Assembly: GCF_002005165.1 (NCBI RefSeq)
Contig: NZ_CP019699.1
Span: 3,286,001 to 3,350,000 of the forward strand
Length of the DNA: 64,000 nucleotides
Reading direction: 5' to 3'
From: Novibacillus thermophilus
GTDB taxonomy: Bacteria > Bacillota > Bacilli > Thermoactinomycetales > Novibacillaceae
Both the position numbers and the translations under genes were made by a program. Positions 30,595 to 40,073 of the stretch are shown here, in pieces; positions within the stretch are counted from its first letter, which is position 1, and the number at the start of each line of letters is the position of its first letter. The notes below the pieces were generated by a model, which ran no database searches, was not told the DNA's origin, and was given only the letters and a program-made list of their open reading frames with translations.

Positions 30595-31704
30595 TTAAAA
30601 AACTGTTTCTTCTGTCTCCTTGTCGAAAATGTGGCACTTGTTCATATCGAAAGCTAACTTCACTTCGTCTCCCATCTCGACGCCGGAACGGGCATCGACG
30701 CGGGCAACGACCGTCTCGTCTCCGATCCCGCTCAAGTACAAATACATCTCGGACCCCATGTTTTCCGACACTTCTACTTTTGATTTCAACACGCTGTGGG
30801 GAGACGCCTCCAGAAACACCGGCTCGTCGTGAATGTCTTCCGGCCGAATGCCGAAAACTACCTCTTTACCGGCATACCCTTTGTCTTTCAACAGTTTGGC
30901 TTTGCCTTCTGGAATTTCAACATCTAAATTGTTCGTCTTGAAGTGCAGCTTGCCACTCTCCTCTAGCACGGTACCAGAGATGAAGTTCATCGCCGGCGAT
31001 CCGATAAATCCTGCGACAAACATGTTCGCCGGATGATTGTATATCGTGTCAGGGGAATCGGCTTGCTGGATGACGCCGTCCTTCATGACGACGATGCGAT
31101 CTCCCATCGTCATCGCTTCCGTCTGGTCGTGGGTCACGTAGATGACAGTCGTCTCCAGCCGCTTGGCCAACTTGCTGATTTCCGTGCGCATTTGCACGCG
31201 CAACTTCGCATCGAGGTTCGACAGCGGTTCGTCCATGAGAAACACTTGCGGTTCGCGTACAATCGCCCGTCCGAGGGCTACGCGCTGCCGCTGACCGCCT
31301 GAGAGCGCCTTCGGTTTGCGGTCCAGCAGGTGTTCGATGTCGAGGATGCGCGCCGCTTCCTTCACCCGCTTGTCGATCTCGTCTTTCTTAAACTTGCGCA
31401 ACTTCAGTCCAAACGCCATGTTTTGGTACACATTCATGTGCGGGTACAAGGCGTAACTTTGAAACACCATGGCGATGTCCCGGTCTTTCGGCGCCACATC
31501 GTTGACCAGTCGGTCTCCGATGTACAGTTCTCCTTCCGAAATTTCTTCCAGACCGGCAATCATGCGCAACGTGGTCGACTTCCCACAACCCGACGGACCG
31601 ACGAGCACCAAAAACTCCTTATCGTTGATCTCTAAGTTGAAATCTTTGACGGCAGTCACATCGCCGTACCGCTTGTAGACGTGGTTTAATGTTAAACCTG
31701 CCAC
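30595..31704 (-). CDS. carbohydrate ABC transporter ATP-binding protein (MsmX/UgpC family)
   Basis: Energises sugar ABC importers; in B. subtilis the single MsmX serves several. The 369-residue protein has an ATPase domain of about 1-235: Walker A GPSGCGKST, Q loop FQSYALYPHM, signature LSGGQRQRVALGRAIV, Walker B VFLMDEPLSNLDA, and switch histidine VTHDQTEAM. A C-terminal TOBE/MalK regulatory domain follows (about 240-369, GIRPEDIHDEP). No permease or binding protein is nearby, which fits a shared ATPase. The start is GTG 31704 behind GAGGAG. A weak cre-like sequence precedes it. Confidence 0.93.
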   Translation of the reverse strand: MAGLTLNHVYKRYGDVTAVKDFNLEINDKEFLVLVGPSGCGKSTTLRMIAGLEEISEGELYIGDRLVNDVAPKDRDIAMVFQSYALYPHMNVYQNMAFGLKLRKFKKDEIDKRVKEAARILDIEHLLDRKPKALSGGQRQRVALGRAIVREPQVFLMDEPLSNLDAKLRVQMRTEISKLAKRLETTVIYVTHDQTEAMTMGDRIVVMKDGVIQQADSPDTIYNHPANMFVAGFIGSPAMNFISGTVLEESGKLHFKTNNLDVEIPEGKAKLLKDKGYAGKEVVFGIRPEDIHDEPVFLEASPHSVLKSKVEVSENMGSEMYLYLSGIGDETVVARVDARSGVEMGDEVKLAFDMNKCHIFDKETEETVF

Positions 31705-31734
31705 AACATCACTCCTCTCACCATTTCCTGTTCA

Positions 31735-31748
31735 TTGTAGCGTTTTCA
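31735..31748 (-). promoter_or_regulatory. possible CcpA (cre) site upstream of the msmX-like gene
   Basis: The minus-strand sequence TGAAAACGCTACAA matches the cre consensus TGWAANCGNTNWCA at 12 of 14 positions. It is 31 bases before the GTG start. It is supported only by position and partial match. Confidence 0.3.
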
Positions 31749-31818
31749 CCCATTCGCAAGCTAGGGGCATCCTGTCCAAAATTAATTGAACAGTTTTACC
31801 AAAAAATGTGGACGTCGA

Positions 31819-32835
31819 TTACGGTTTCGTCATCAACAGGGCGAGACGGATTAATATAGCGTCCTCAAACCGGCGCACGTCCCGTCCGGTTTCTTGCTTC
31901 AGTTTGTCCAACCGGTAAAGGAGGGTGTTGCGGTGCACGTACAACTGCCGCGCCGTTTCGCTCACATTTAAATTTAAGCGGAAAAATGTTTCAAGGGTCT
32001 CCCGCATTTCTTGATCTTTCCACCACGTATGGCTGGCCGAGGCCACGTCTTCCAGGAAAGCGCGCCTTTCCTCACGGGGCAGCGCCTGCAGCAGTCGTTC
32101 CAGGGCCATGTCCCACGTGGCAAAAACACGGCGTCCAGGGTGAAGGGCCATCCCGAGGGAAAACGTCTGTTTGATCTCCAGCCACGCTTTGCCGAGCTCC
32201 TCGATCGTCTCAACTGGCGGGTGAACCACTGCCCGAACGTCTTCACTGAGTTCCGACGTAAACATTTCCACTAATCCGTCAGCCCAGTGCCACAGCATCT
32301 CCTGCCATTCTTCCGCTTCGTCACCTTCGTAAACAATCCCAGCCAGCGGAAGCAAGAGGTAGTCTCTCGTCGACATGGCAAGCACCCAGACCTGCTCGTC
32401 AAAAAACGACTGGATCACGCGGATCACTTCTTTTTCACCGGTCAAGACGTGCTCTCCGCACCGAGCCACATAGAACGGAATGCGTTCTGACAGCGTGAAC
32501 CTGCCACCGAGCGAAGGGAGCGCAGAAAAAGCGTCTCGCGACTGTTCCACTTCACGCAACCACGCGATTAACTGATTTTTCGGTGACCTCCCTCTGCCTG
32601 TTGACATCTCCTCCTTCTCCCTCTCAACCAGTAAGGAAATGAGCTGTTTTTCACGGTCGCTGACAGAACCTGCCACCCACAACCCCCGCGTCCGGTCTGT
32701 CGGAAAAACCAGCACGTCACTGTCACCACTGTGCTGCATGCCCTCTGGTCTCGAGTCGAGCCGACCCCATTCTACGTCTGTCAGCAAAATATCTTTTAGT
32801 TTTTGGGCAACCTTTTGCCAACGATGTTCGCTCAA
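31819..32835 (-). CDS. PucR/CdaR-type transcriptional regulator
   Basis: A 338-residue probable DNA-binding protein. The C terminus (about 275-338) is the PucR-family helix-turn-helix: FRLNLNVSETARQLYVHRNTLLYRLDKLKQETGRDVRRFEDAILIRLA, read here in shorter pieces as LNVSETARQLYVHRNT and LLYRLDKLKQETG. The first 270 residues are a poorly conserved sensor-like region with no membrane segment. Translation begins at TTG 32835 behind GGGAGG. It lies 115 bases upstream of the sugar ATPase and in the same direction, so it may regulate that gene; the ligand is unknown. Confidence 0.82.
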   Translation of the reverse strand: MSEHRWQKVAQKLKDILLTDVEWGRLDSRPEGMQHSGDSDVLVFPTDRTRGLWVAGSVSDREKQLISLLVEREKEEMSTGRGRSPKNQLIAWLREVEQSRDAFSALPSLGGRFTLSERIPFYVARCGEHVLTGEKEVIRVIQSFFDEQVWVLAMSTRDYLLLPLAGIVYEGDEAEEWQEMLWHWADGLVEMFTSELSEDVRAVVHPPVETIEELGKAWLEIKQTFSLGMALHPGRRVFATWDMALERLLQALPREERRAFLEDVASASHTWWKDQEMRETLETFFRLNLNVSETARQLYVHRNTLLYRLDKLKQETGRDVRRFEDAILIRLALLMTKP

Positions 32836-32923
32836 CCCGCGTTCCTCCCGTCATCAGCTTCTTGAGATGCGTGGTTCAGAAGGGTGTTGGGGCATGTGTC
32901 AAAGTCACGGGCTCTTGGTGGAA

Positions 32924-32950
32924 GTGGCCCTTTCGACGAAAGTGGGCCAC
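32924..32950. repeat. strong palindromic hairpin in intergenic DNA
   Basis: GTGGCCCTTTCG (32924-32935) pairs with CGAAA and GGGCCAC (32937-32950), with a two-base bulge and a one-base loop. No T run follows in either direction. It lies in the 175-base gap between the PucR-type gene and the YvlD-like gene. It may be a protein-binding palindrome, a processing stem, or a member of a dispersed repeat family. Confidence 0.5.
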
Positions 32951-33010
32951 CTACTCTATAACCATCCCCTCCTGGGGGACGTCCCTGAGACCCTGAGACA
33001 CGGATGCCAC

Positions 33011-33349
33011 CTAGTCGCGGATCATGCCGTTTAAGGCCCAACTGACCACGCTGACGATGAGCGCTCCCCAGAAAGCGCCCCAAAAACTCGTCACTTCCAG
33101 CCCCGGTACGAGCATGCCAGTCACATAAAACGTCACGGCGTTAATGACGAGCAAAAACAGCCCAAGACTCAAAACGGTGATCGGAAGCGTCAAGAATACG
33201 AGAACGGGTCGGATAAACGTGTTGATCACAGCGAGAATGACAGCAGCGATCAGGGCCGATCCGAACCCGTCAACTTCAATGCTATCCAACAGAAAAGCTG
33301 CGGCTAACACGGCCACTCCGTTAATCAGCAGACCAACGAGCCAGCGCAT
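33011..33349 (-). CDS. phage-holin-4-like membrane protein (YvlD-like)
   Basis: A 112-residue membrane protein with four hydrophobic segments. Conserved features include WLVGLLINGVAVLAAAFLL at the start, AVINTFIRPVLVFLTLPIT in the middle, and SFWGAFWGALIVSVVSWAL near the end. The family is named after phage holins but is widespread on chromosomes, for example YvlD of the B. subtilis envelope-stress yvlABCD operon. Its function is unknown. I start at ATG 33349 (MRWLVGLLIN), eleven bases after AAGGAG; TTG 33355 is an alternative. Confidence 0.8.
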   Translation of the reverse strand: MRWLVGLLINGVAVLAAAFLLDSIEVDGFGSALIAAVILAVINTFIRPVLVFLTLPITVLSLGLFLLVINAVTFYVTGMLVPGLEVTSFWGAFWGALIVSVVSWALNGMIRD

Positions 33350-33397
33350 TTTCAAAAGCACTCCTTTCCGTTCGCCTTCTCCCTCTATTTTATTCCA

Positions 33398-34009
33398 CTA
33401 TACACCGATCTTGACATACGTGTACACATTTGCTCCTGAGACTTTTGCTGGAGCAGGAACAATCTCTTCCAGTTCACAGCGGACGAGGATGCGCTCCAGA
33501 TGAGTCTGTGCGCTTTTTGAATAAGCGCCGACACAGGAAAATAAATGGAGAGACGGGAAGGGGGACTGTGCGACAAACACTTCGCGCGCTTGCCATTTGT
33601 CGAGGGGTTTTATCTCTTTACTGACGACCCGGTACTGCCACCTCGTCCCATGCCGATCTTCAATCACGACGACATCTCCTGCCTGCAGCCGTTTAAGGTG
33701 ATAAAAGACGGCAGGACCCGTGTAGTGGTCCACGTGGCCGGACATGACGGCGGTGCCCCATTCCCCCATGTGGGCACTGCCACGGTACCACCCTACCTCT
33801 TGCCAATCTTGTGGCATCTCCATGGCACCCGTTTGATCTATCCCGACTTCGCGCACGTCGGCATCGAGCTTCAAGGCGGGAATGACGAGTTTCACCGGTT
33901 TTTCCGTGCGGCCTGGCGGAATGCCGTCCCACGCATGTGAGCCGGTGTCAGCAGAGACTGTGTGGGGCTTGCCCAACAACAGCAGAGCGAACAGAATAGA
34001 GACGACCAC
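33398..34009 (-). CDS. class F-like sortase
   Basis: A membrane-anchored cysteine transpeptidase that would attach surface proteins. From GTG 34009 (203 residues, AAGGTG six bases upstream) there is an N-terminal membrane segment (VVSILFALLLLG) and then the sortase barrel. The catalytic residues are His92 in SGHVDHYTG, Cys159 in LHLFSCVGAY and Arg173 in THLERILVRC. The usual TLxTC motif reads LFSC. The frame stays open to 34108, but that extension crosses the terminator at 34062-34098, so I reject it. The preceding gene is a secreted DUF4397 protein ending near an LPKSG motif, a possible substrate. Confidence 0.85.
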   Translation of the reverse strand: MVVSILFALLLLGKPHTVSADTGSHAWDGIPPGRTEKPVKLVIPALKLDADVREVGIDQTGAMEMPQDWQEVGWYRGSAHMGEWGTAVMSGHVDHYTGPAVFYHLKRLQAGDVVVIEDRHGTRWQYRVVSKEIKPLDKWQAREVFVAQSPFPSLHLFSCVGAYSKSAQTHLERILVRCELEEIVPAPAKVSGANVYTYVKIGV

Positions 34010-34061
34010 AACGGACACCTTCCGTCGAATCGGAAACGCTGTCGGAGAATCGACGTCCCCG

Positions 34062-34098
34062 TTCAAACTAAAACAACGGGGGTGTTCCCCCGTTGTTT
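34062..34098 (-). terminator. rho-independent terminator of the DUF4397 gene
   Basis: AAACAACGGGGG (34071-34082) and CCCCCGTTGTTT (34087-34098) form a perfect twelve-pair stem with a four-base loop. On the minus strand it is followed by TTTTAGTTTG. It lies 20 bases after the DUF4397 stop and before the sortase start, so the sortase probably has reduced or separate transcription. Confidence 0.85.
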
Positions 34099-34117
34099 CC
34101 ACCGCCATCGATTGGAG

Positions 34118-34849
34118 TTACTCCACAATGGGGCTGGCTCCCCCCATTCCAGACTTCGGCAAGCCCGGCACCACCCCGTCTTCCAACAGCAAGACTTCGA
34201 GGCCGGGCGCCTGGCCGGCCACTCCCATCAATACGGTGCTGTACGCTTTTCCTGGCTCCAAATCGAGAGCCACTTCAGATACCGTAGGCGCTTCGGGATT
34301 GCCGCTCGGGTTGATGGACAGGTTGACCTCGCCAGCTGGTAAATCACTGTACTGCGACGCCGTCAACACCCCGATGCCTGTAAACAGCGCTCGATCGTCT
34401 GCTGACACGTCCACTTCAGGAGCGTTCGGCGACAAGTGAATTAAGCGCAACGAAGCCTGGTCTCCCCTTCCACCAGAACGGTCGGGAAACAGCGCCACAT
34501 CCAGATCTTCTTCTTGACCGGCTATGGCCGCCGTAACGGCCACCCCCGGCTCTAGTTCAAAGCTGTCGCGCACAATCGGCGTTTCGGTCTCACCGGAAGC
34601 AAACAATTCGACCTTATGCTTTCCCCCTCTAAGCGAAGCGTAGTCGGACACGGACTGGAATTCAAATCCTTCCAGGACTCTGTGCCCGTCCACGTATACA
34701 TCTACGTTGAGGAGATCCGGCGAAGCGTGCAAAAAACGGACGTAGGCGTCATCCGAGGCAGCTTGACTTCCCGCTGCCGGCAAACTGACAGCGAACGATA
34801 ACACCAATGAACAAAGCAAGACACTCAACGTACGCATCAATGTGCTCAT
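34118..34849 (-). CDS. secreted DUF4397 protein, two repeats, LPKSG near the C terminus
   Basis: A 243-residue exported protein. The signal peptide is about residues 1-31 (hydrophobic core, then PAAGSQA). Two DUF4397 beta-rich repeats begin at AYVRFLHASPDLLNVDVYVDG and ASLRLIHLSPNAPEVDVSADD. The C terminus, GLPKSGMGGASPIVE, contains an LPxSG-like sorting motif but lacks the hydrophobic stretch and positive tail of classic sorting signals. The adjacent sortase suggests they work together. Three in-frame starts (ATG 34849, TTG 34840, ATG 34837) are possible. A perfect TTGACA at 34885-34890 may be part of its promoter. Confidence 0.82.
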   Translation of the reverse strand: MSTLMRTLSVLLCSLVLSFAVSLPAAGSQAASDDAYVRFLHASPDLLNVDVYVDGHRVLEGFEFQSVSDYASLRGGKHKVELFASGETETPIVRDSFELEPGVAVTAAIAGQEEDLDVALFPDRSGGRGDQASLRLIHLSPNAPEVDVSADDRALFTGIGVLTASQYSDLPAGEVNLSINPSGNPEAPTVSEVALDLEPGKAYSTVLMGVAGQAPGLEVLLLEDGVVPGLPKSGMGGASPIVE

Positions 34850-34917
34850 CCCCTTACTGGCATGTTGGATACAGTGTTAGTATTTGTCAACGCCCTGCCA
34901 GTATAGGTGGAAATAAT

Positions 34918-37782
34918 TTACGCGTTTGACGCCTTTTCATACAAGGTTTCCGTCCGCTTTTTATCCCTCTCCAAGATCGGGGCGAGGTACTGTCCGGTAT
35001 ACGACCGCTTCACCTGTACGATCTCCTCTGGAGTCCCAGTGGCCACGACTTTTCCGCCTCCGTCACCGCCTTCGGGTCCGAGATCGATCACGTAGTCAGC
35101 CGTCTTGATGACGTCTAAATTGTGCTCGATCACAATGACGGTCTCGCCGTTTTCTACGAGACGGTGCAACACTTTCAACAACCGGGCAATGTCGTCGGTG
35201 TGAAGCCCCGTCGTCGGCTCGTCGAGGATGTACAGCGACCTTCCGGTATTGCGGCGATAAAGTTCAGATGCCAGCTTCACCCGTTGAGCTTCTCCACCGG
35301 ACAGGGTCGTCGCCGGTTGACCCAATTTCATATAGCCGAGACCGACATCGTACAGCGTCTGGATTTTCCGCTTGATGCGCGGAATATTCTGGAAGAACGT
35401 GAGGGCATCTTCCACCGTCATGTCCAAGACTTCCGCCACGTTTTTCCCTTTATAGCGAACGTCTAACGTTTCCCGATTGTATCGTTTTCCTTTGCACACT
35501 TCACACGGCACGTACACGTCGGGCAAGAAGTGCATCTCGATTTTGATCACCCCATCACCGCGGCACGCTTCACACCGCCCCCCTTTTACATTGAAACTGA
35601 AGCGCCCTTTTTTGTACCCGCGCACTTTCGCTTCCTGCGTCGTGGCAAACACTTCACGGATGTCGTCAAATACTCCTGTGTACGTGGCTGGATTGGAGCG
35701 GGGTGTGCGGCCAATGGGCGACTGGTCGATGTCGATCACTTTGTCGAGGTGTTCAATTCCGAGAAGGGCTTTGTGAGCCCCCGGTTTTTGTTTGGCGCGG
35801 TGCAATTCACGGGACAGCGCTTTGTGCAAAATTTCATTCACGAGGGTACTTTTTCCCGAGCCGGACACACCCGTCACAACCGTAAACGTGCCGAGGGGGA
35901 ACTTGACGTTAATATTTTTTAAGTTGTTTTCTTTGGCGCCCCGCACTTCAATCCATTTTCCGTTCGGTTGGCGCCGTTCCACCGGCAGCGGAATGAACTT
36001 CTCCCCGCTTAAGTACTGTCCGGTGAGAGACTGTTTATCCCGCATCACTTCATCCGGTGAACCGGCGGCTACCACTCTCCCGCCGTGAACGCCTGCCCCG
36101 GGACCGATGTCGATAATGTAGTCTGCCGCGCGCATCGTGTCTTCATCGTGCTCGACCACAATGAGGGTATTGCCCAAGTCACGCATCCGCTTCAGTGAGT
36201 CGATCAGGCGGTTGTTGTCCCGTTGGTGCAAACCGATGCTCGGCTCGTCCAAAATGTACAGCACCCCTACGAGACTGGAACCGATTTGCGTCGCCAAGCG
36301 GATGCGCTGCGCTTCTCCGCCGGACAGTGTACCTGCTGCCCTGCTCAGCGTCAAGTAATCGAGGCCGACGTCCGCTAAAAAAGAGAGGCGCGATTCAATT
36401 TCCCGCAAAATGAGGCGCGCAATGGCGACTTCTCGCTCGCTCAGTTCCAAATTTCGAAAGAAGTCAAGCGCTTCCTGGACGGAGCGCTCGGTCACCTCGT
36501 GGATCGTCTCGCCCCCGACGAGGACCGCGAGGGATTCTGGACGCAATCTCGCACCCTTACACGCCGGACACTTCGTCTCCGACATGTACGTTTCTGCCAG
36601 TTCGCGGACGTAATCCGAACTCGTCTCACGGTAGCGGCGCTCCAGATTCGGAATGACTCCTTCGTAGCGCACCAACGTCTCCCTCACCCGTCCGAAGTCG
36701 TTCGTGTAGCGAAACGGAATGCGCTCATGGCCACCGTACAGCAACAAGTGCTGCTCTTCGTCGCTCAACTCCTCAAACGGAACCTTCGGGTCAATGCCGT
36801 AATAAGCGCAGACGGCGTCCAACAACTGTTCGTAATAGTTGGATGACGAATTGGCCCACGGATCGATCACGCCCTCTTTGAGGGACTTTGACTTGTCGGG
36901 AATGACCATGTCTTCGTCCACTTTTTTTTGCATGCCGAGGCCGTCACACGTCGGACACGCGCCGAACGGACTGTTAAATGAAAACATGCGCGGTGTCAGT
37001 TCGTCTATACTGAAGCCGCACTCCGGGCAAGCCAGATTTTCACTGAACAAAAACTCCTCACCGTCTACAACGTCCACCACAACAGTGCCGCCAGTCAGTT
37101 TGAGGGCCGTTTCCAGCGAATCGGAAAGGCGTGACTCAATTCCGGCCTTTATGACAATGCGGTCAACCACGACTTCAATCGTGTGCTTCCTGTTCTTCTC
37201 CAATTTGATCTCGTCTGTCGCTTCCCGCAATTCGCCGTCTACGCGCACACGGACGTACCCTTGTTGACGGATGCTTTCCAACACTTTCACGTGTTCGCCT
37301 TTACGCCCCCGGACGAGAGGAGCTAATATTTGAATTCTCGTGCGATCAGGCAATTGGGTGATACGGTCCACCATCTGTTCGACCGTTTGCGATTGAATTT
37401 CGATTCCGTGTTTCGGGCAGTGGGGACGGCCGATGCGGGCGAACAAGAGGCGCAAGTAGTCGTAAATCTCCGTTACAGTACCGACCGTCGAACGTGGGTT
37501 GCGGCTCGTCGTTTTTTGGTCGATGGATATGGCCGGCGACAACCCGTCGATGGAGTCGACATCCGGTTTGTCCATCTGCCCGAGAAACTGGCGCGCATAA
37601 GCCGAGAGAGATTCCACGTAACGGCGCTGTCCTTCGGCGTAAATCGTGTCAAAGGCGAGGGACGACTTTCCAGAGCCGGAAAGCCCCGTCAACACGACAA
37701 ACTGATCCCTGGGAATGGTGACGTCAATATTTTTTAAGTTGTGGGCCCGTGCCCCTTTAACTACAATGCGATCGTGTGCCAT
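34918..37782 (-). CDS. uvrA: excinuclease ABC subunit A
   Basis: DNA damage sensor of nucleotide excision repair, which loads UvrB. The 954-residue protein has two ABC ATPase modules. Walker A is GLSGSGKSS near residue 33 and GVSGSGKST near residue 640. Signature loops are [18 protein letters not shown] and [18 protein letters not shown]. Zinc fingers are [11 protein letters not shown]...CPTCDG and [11 protein letters not shown]...[12 protein letters not shown] 37782 follows uvrB by seven bases, with the ribosome site inside the uvrB end. Both are under the LexA-box promoter upstream of uvrB. Confidence 0.97.
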   Translation of the reverse strand: MAHDRIVVKGARAHNLKNIDVTIPRDQFVVLTGLSGSGKSSLAFDTIYAEGQRRYVESLSAYARQFLGQMDKPDVDSIDGLSPAISIDQKTTSRNPRSTVGTVTEIYDYLRLLFARIGRPHCPKHGIEIQSQTVEQMVDRITQLPDRTRIQILAPLVRGRKGEHVKVLESIRQQGYVRVRVDGELREATDEIKLEKNRKHTIEVVVDRIVIKAGIESRLSDSLETALKLTGGTVVVDVVDGEEFLFSENLACPECGFSIDELTPRMFSFNSPFGACPTCDGLGMQKKVDEDMVIPDKSKSLKEGVIDPWANSSSNYYEQLLDAVCAYYGIDPKVPFEELSDEEQHLLLYGGHERIPFRYTNDFGRVRETLVRYEGVIPNLERRYRETSSDYVRELAETYMSETKCPACKGARLRPESLAVLVGGETIHEVTERSVQEALDFFRNLELSEREVAIARLILREIESRLSFLADVGLDYLTLSRAAGTLSGGEAQRIRLATQIGSSLVGVLYILDEPSIGLHQRDNNRLIDSLKRMRDLGNTLIVVEHDEDTMRAADYIIDIGPGAGVHGGRVVAAGSPDEVMRDKQSLTGQYLSGEKFIPLPVERRQPNGKWIEVRGAKENNLKNINVKFPLGTFTVVTGVSGSGKSTLVNEILHKALSRELHRAKQKPGAHKALLGIEHLDKVIDIDQSPIGRTPRSNPATYTGVFDDIREVFATTQEAKVRGYKKGRFSFNVKGGRCEACRGDGVIKIEMHFLPDVYVPCEVCKGKRYNRETLDVRYKGKNVAEVLDMTVEDALTFFQNIPRIKRKIQTLYDVGLGYMKLGQPATTLSGGEAQRVKLASELYRRNTGRSLYILDEPTTGLHTDDIARLLKVLHRLVENGETVIVIEHNLDVIKTADYVIDLGPEGGDGGGKVVATGTPEEIVQVKRSYTGQYLAPILERDKKRTETLYEKASNA

Positions 37783-37789
37783 GAACCCG

Positions 37790-39769
37790 TTAGGCTCCTT
37801 CCGCTTTCAACTCGATAATTAAGTCTCTCAACTCCGCAGCCCGTTCAAACTGCAACGCTTTGGCCGCTTCTTTCATCTCGGCTTCCATCCGCTCGATGAC
37901 GGCTTTGCGGTCCCGCTTCGGCAGTTTGGTTAAGTCTTTGTCCAAGTAATCGGCTTTTTCCTCGGCGACGCGCGTCGCCTCGATGACATCCCGTACGGCT
38001 TTTTGAATTGTTCGCGGCGTGATGCCGTGCTTCTTGTTGTACTCGAGCTGAATTTGACGGCGCCGCTCTGTTTCGTCGATCGCTTTCTGCATCGACTCCG
38101 TGATCGTGTCCGCGTACATGATCACCATGCCGTCCGCGTTCCGCGCTGCGCGTCCGATCGTCTGAATGAGGGCTCGTTCTCCGCGCAAGAAGCCTTCTTT
38201 GTCCGCGTCCAAAATGGCGACGAGGGACACTTCCGGCAAGTCGAGACCTTCCCTGAGCAAGTTAATGCCAACGACGACGTCGTGCACGCCGAGGCGTAAA
38301 TCGCGCAGTATTTGCATTCGCTCTATCGTCTTAATGTCGGAATGCAGGTAGCGCACTTTAATCCCTACGTCGTTCAAATAGTCCGTGAGGTCTTCCGCCA
38401 TTTTTTTCGTCAACGTCGTCACGAGGACGCGCTCGTCCCGCTCCCGCCTCTTGTTGATCTCCTCGATCAGATCGTCAATCTGCCCTTTGATGGGCCGGAC
38501 GACGACTTTCGGATCGACAAGCCCCGTCGGACGGATGATCTGCTCGACGACTTCCGGGCACTTCTCCAACTCGTACGGCCCGGGCGTCGCCGACACGTAC
38601 ACGATCTGGTGGATGTGTTTCTCCCATTCTTCAAACCGGAGCGGACGGTTGTCGGCGGCAGAGGGAAGGCGGAACCCGTGCTCGATCAAGGTCATCTTGC
38701 GCGCCCGGTCTCCTTTGTACATCCCGTTGATCTGCGGCAACGTCACGTGCGATTCGTCGACGATCATCAAGTAGTCGTCGGGAAAGTGGTCCAGCAGCGT
38801 GTACGGCGCTTCTCCCGGGGCGCGGCCGGTCAAATGGCGGGAGTAGTTCTCGATCCCCGAACAAAAGCCGACTTCCTGCATCATCTCAATGTCGTAGCGC
38901 GTGCGCTGCTCCAAGCGTTGCGCCTCCAGCAATTTGTTCTCGGCTTTCAGCTCGGCGAGCCTTTCTTCCAGTTCAGCCTCAATGCGCTGAATGGCCACGC
39001 GCATTTTGTCTTCCCGGGTGACGAAGTGGGAAGCGGGGAAAATGGCCACGTGTTCGCGTTCGCCGATCACTTCGCCGGTGACGACGTCAATCTCGCGGAT
39101 GCGTTCGATTTCGTCCCCAAAAAATTCGACCCGCACCGCCTGTTCCGAGCGAGATGCCGGAAAAATTTCCAACACGTCCCCGCGCACGCGAAACGTACCC
39201 CGCGTAAAGTTGACGTCGTTGCGGGTGTACTGAATATCCACCAGGCGGTGCAGCACTTCATTGCGGTCTTTCTCCATTCCGACGCGCAGTGACAGGAGCA
39301 GATCTCGGTACTCTTCCGGAGATCCTAACCCGTAAATGCAGGACACACTGGCGACAATGATCACGTCGTTGCGCTCGTACAGCGCACTCGTCGCCGAGTG
39401 CCGCAGTTTGTCAATCTCATCGTTGATCGAGGCGTCCTTCTCGATGTACGTGTCGGTCTGGGGGACGTACGCTTCCGGCTGGTAATAATCGTAGTAGCTG
39501 ACGAAGTACTCTACGGCGTTGTGTGGGAAAAATTCTTTCAACTCACTGCACAACTGTGCTGCCAACGTTTTGTTGTGGGCGATGACGAGGGTCGGCTTGT
39601 TCACTTTGGCGATGACGTTGGCCATCGTAAACGTCTTTCCGGTGCCGGTCGCCCCTAACAGTGTCTGGTGTTTCTTGCCTTGCTTTATACCTTCAACAAG
39701 CTTCTCAATCGCTTGGGGTTGGTCACCTTGAGGTTCGTAATCGGAAACGAGCTGAAATGTGCCCTTCAC
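37790..39769 (-). CDS. uvrB: excinuclease ABC subunit B
   Basis: Damage-verifying helicase of excision repair, handed to DNA by UvrA and partner of UvrC. The 659-residue protein has Walker [13 protein letters not shown] and the beta-hairpin [20 protein letters not shown] (written here in two overlapping parts, [12 protein letters not shown] and TDTYIEKD). It also has helicase motifs [25 protein letters not shown] and QTIGRAARN, and the C-terminal UVR motif ([13 protein letters not shown]). The start is GTG 39769 with GAGGTG upstream. It leads the uvrBA operon. Confidence 0.97.
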   Translation of the reverse strand: MKGTFQLVSDYEPQGDQPQAIEKLVEGIKQGKKHQTLLGATGTGKTFTMANVIAKVNKPTLVIAHNKTLAAQLCSELKEFFPHNAVEYFVSYYDYYQPEAYVPQTDTYIEKDASINDEIDKLRHSATSALYERNDVIIVASVSCIYGLGSPEEYRDLLLSLRVGMEKDRNEVLHRLVDIQYTRNDVNFTRGTFRVRGDVLEIFPASRSEQAVRVEFFGDEIERIREIDVVTGEVIGEREHVAIFPASHFVTREDKMRVAIQRIEAELEERLAELKAENKLLEAQRLEQRTRYDIEMMQEVGFCSGIENYSRHLTGRAPGEAPYTLLDHFPDDYLMIVDESHVTLPQINGMYKGDRARKMTLIEHGFRLPSAADNRPLRFEEWEKHIHQIVYVSATPGPYELEKCPEVVEQIIRPTGLVDPKVVVRPIKGQIDDLIEEINKRRERDERVLVTTLTKKMAEDLTDYLNDVGIKVRYLHSDIKTIERMQILRDLRLGVHDVVVGINLLREGLDLPEVSLVAILDADKEGFLRGERALIQTIGRAARNADGMVIMYADTITESMQKAIDETERRRQIQLEYNKKHGITPRTIQKAVRDVIEATRVAEEKADYLDKDLTKLPKRDRKAVIERMEAEMKEAAKALQFERAAELRDLIIELKAEGA

Positions 39770-39808
39770 TACCCTCTCACCTCTTCACGGGTTAATGACT
39801 TCTGTTCC

Positions 39809-39847
39809 ATTATAGCACAACGGCACAACGAAGGGGAACGCTTGTTC
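39809..39847 (-). promoter_or_regulatory. uvrBA promoter with LexA (SOS) box
   Basis: TATAAT on the minus strand (39814-39809) has weak -35 sequence around 39833-39838. GAAC-GCTT-GTTC (39836-39847) matches the Gram-positive LexA/DinR core GAAC-N4-GTTC, flanked by GG and CC. The box covers the -35 region, as expected for repression released by DNA damage. Confidence 0.7.
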
Positions 39848-40073
39848 CGATGGCACATCAAAAGAAAAGATGACCCTAAACGGCGAGTCAAAACAGGTAC
39901 AACTATTGTTCCCGATGAGGAGTGGGGGTAAACGGATACGGGTTTCACCTCTCAAAAACCAGTTGCCTCACATCTAGCTCTTTAGCGGGATGAAATGATG
40001 TACAGAAACTGTGACCGCTCCGCACGTCATTCTCTTTTCTAAACGATGACCATCCCGTTGTCAGGGTCATTCG
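39848..40073. other. non-coding spacer upstream of uvrBA
   Basis: Together with the uvrB leader this is a 304-base stretch without a gene. Apart from the LexA box and promoter at its left side, I see only ATGACC (40046-40051) pairing with GGTCAT (40065-40070). That pair is a weak terminator candidate after minJ, with a poor T tract. No conserved small protein is apparent. Confidence 0.4.

Noticed and set aside
38312-39292. 326-codon open frame on the plus strand opposite uvrB
   Set aside because: Same pattern of shadow frame from codon bias; uvrB is intact and convincing on the other strand.
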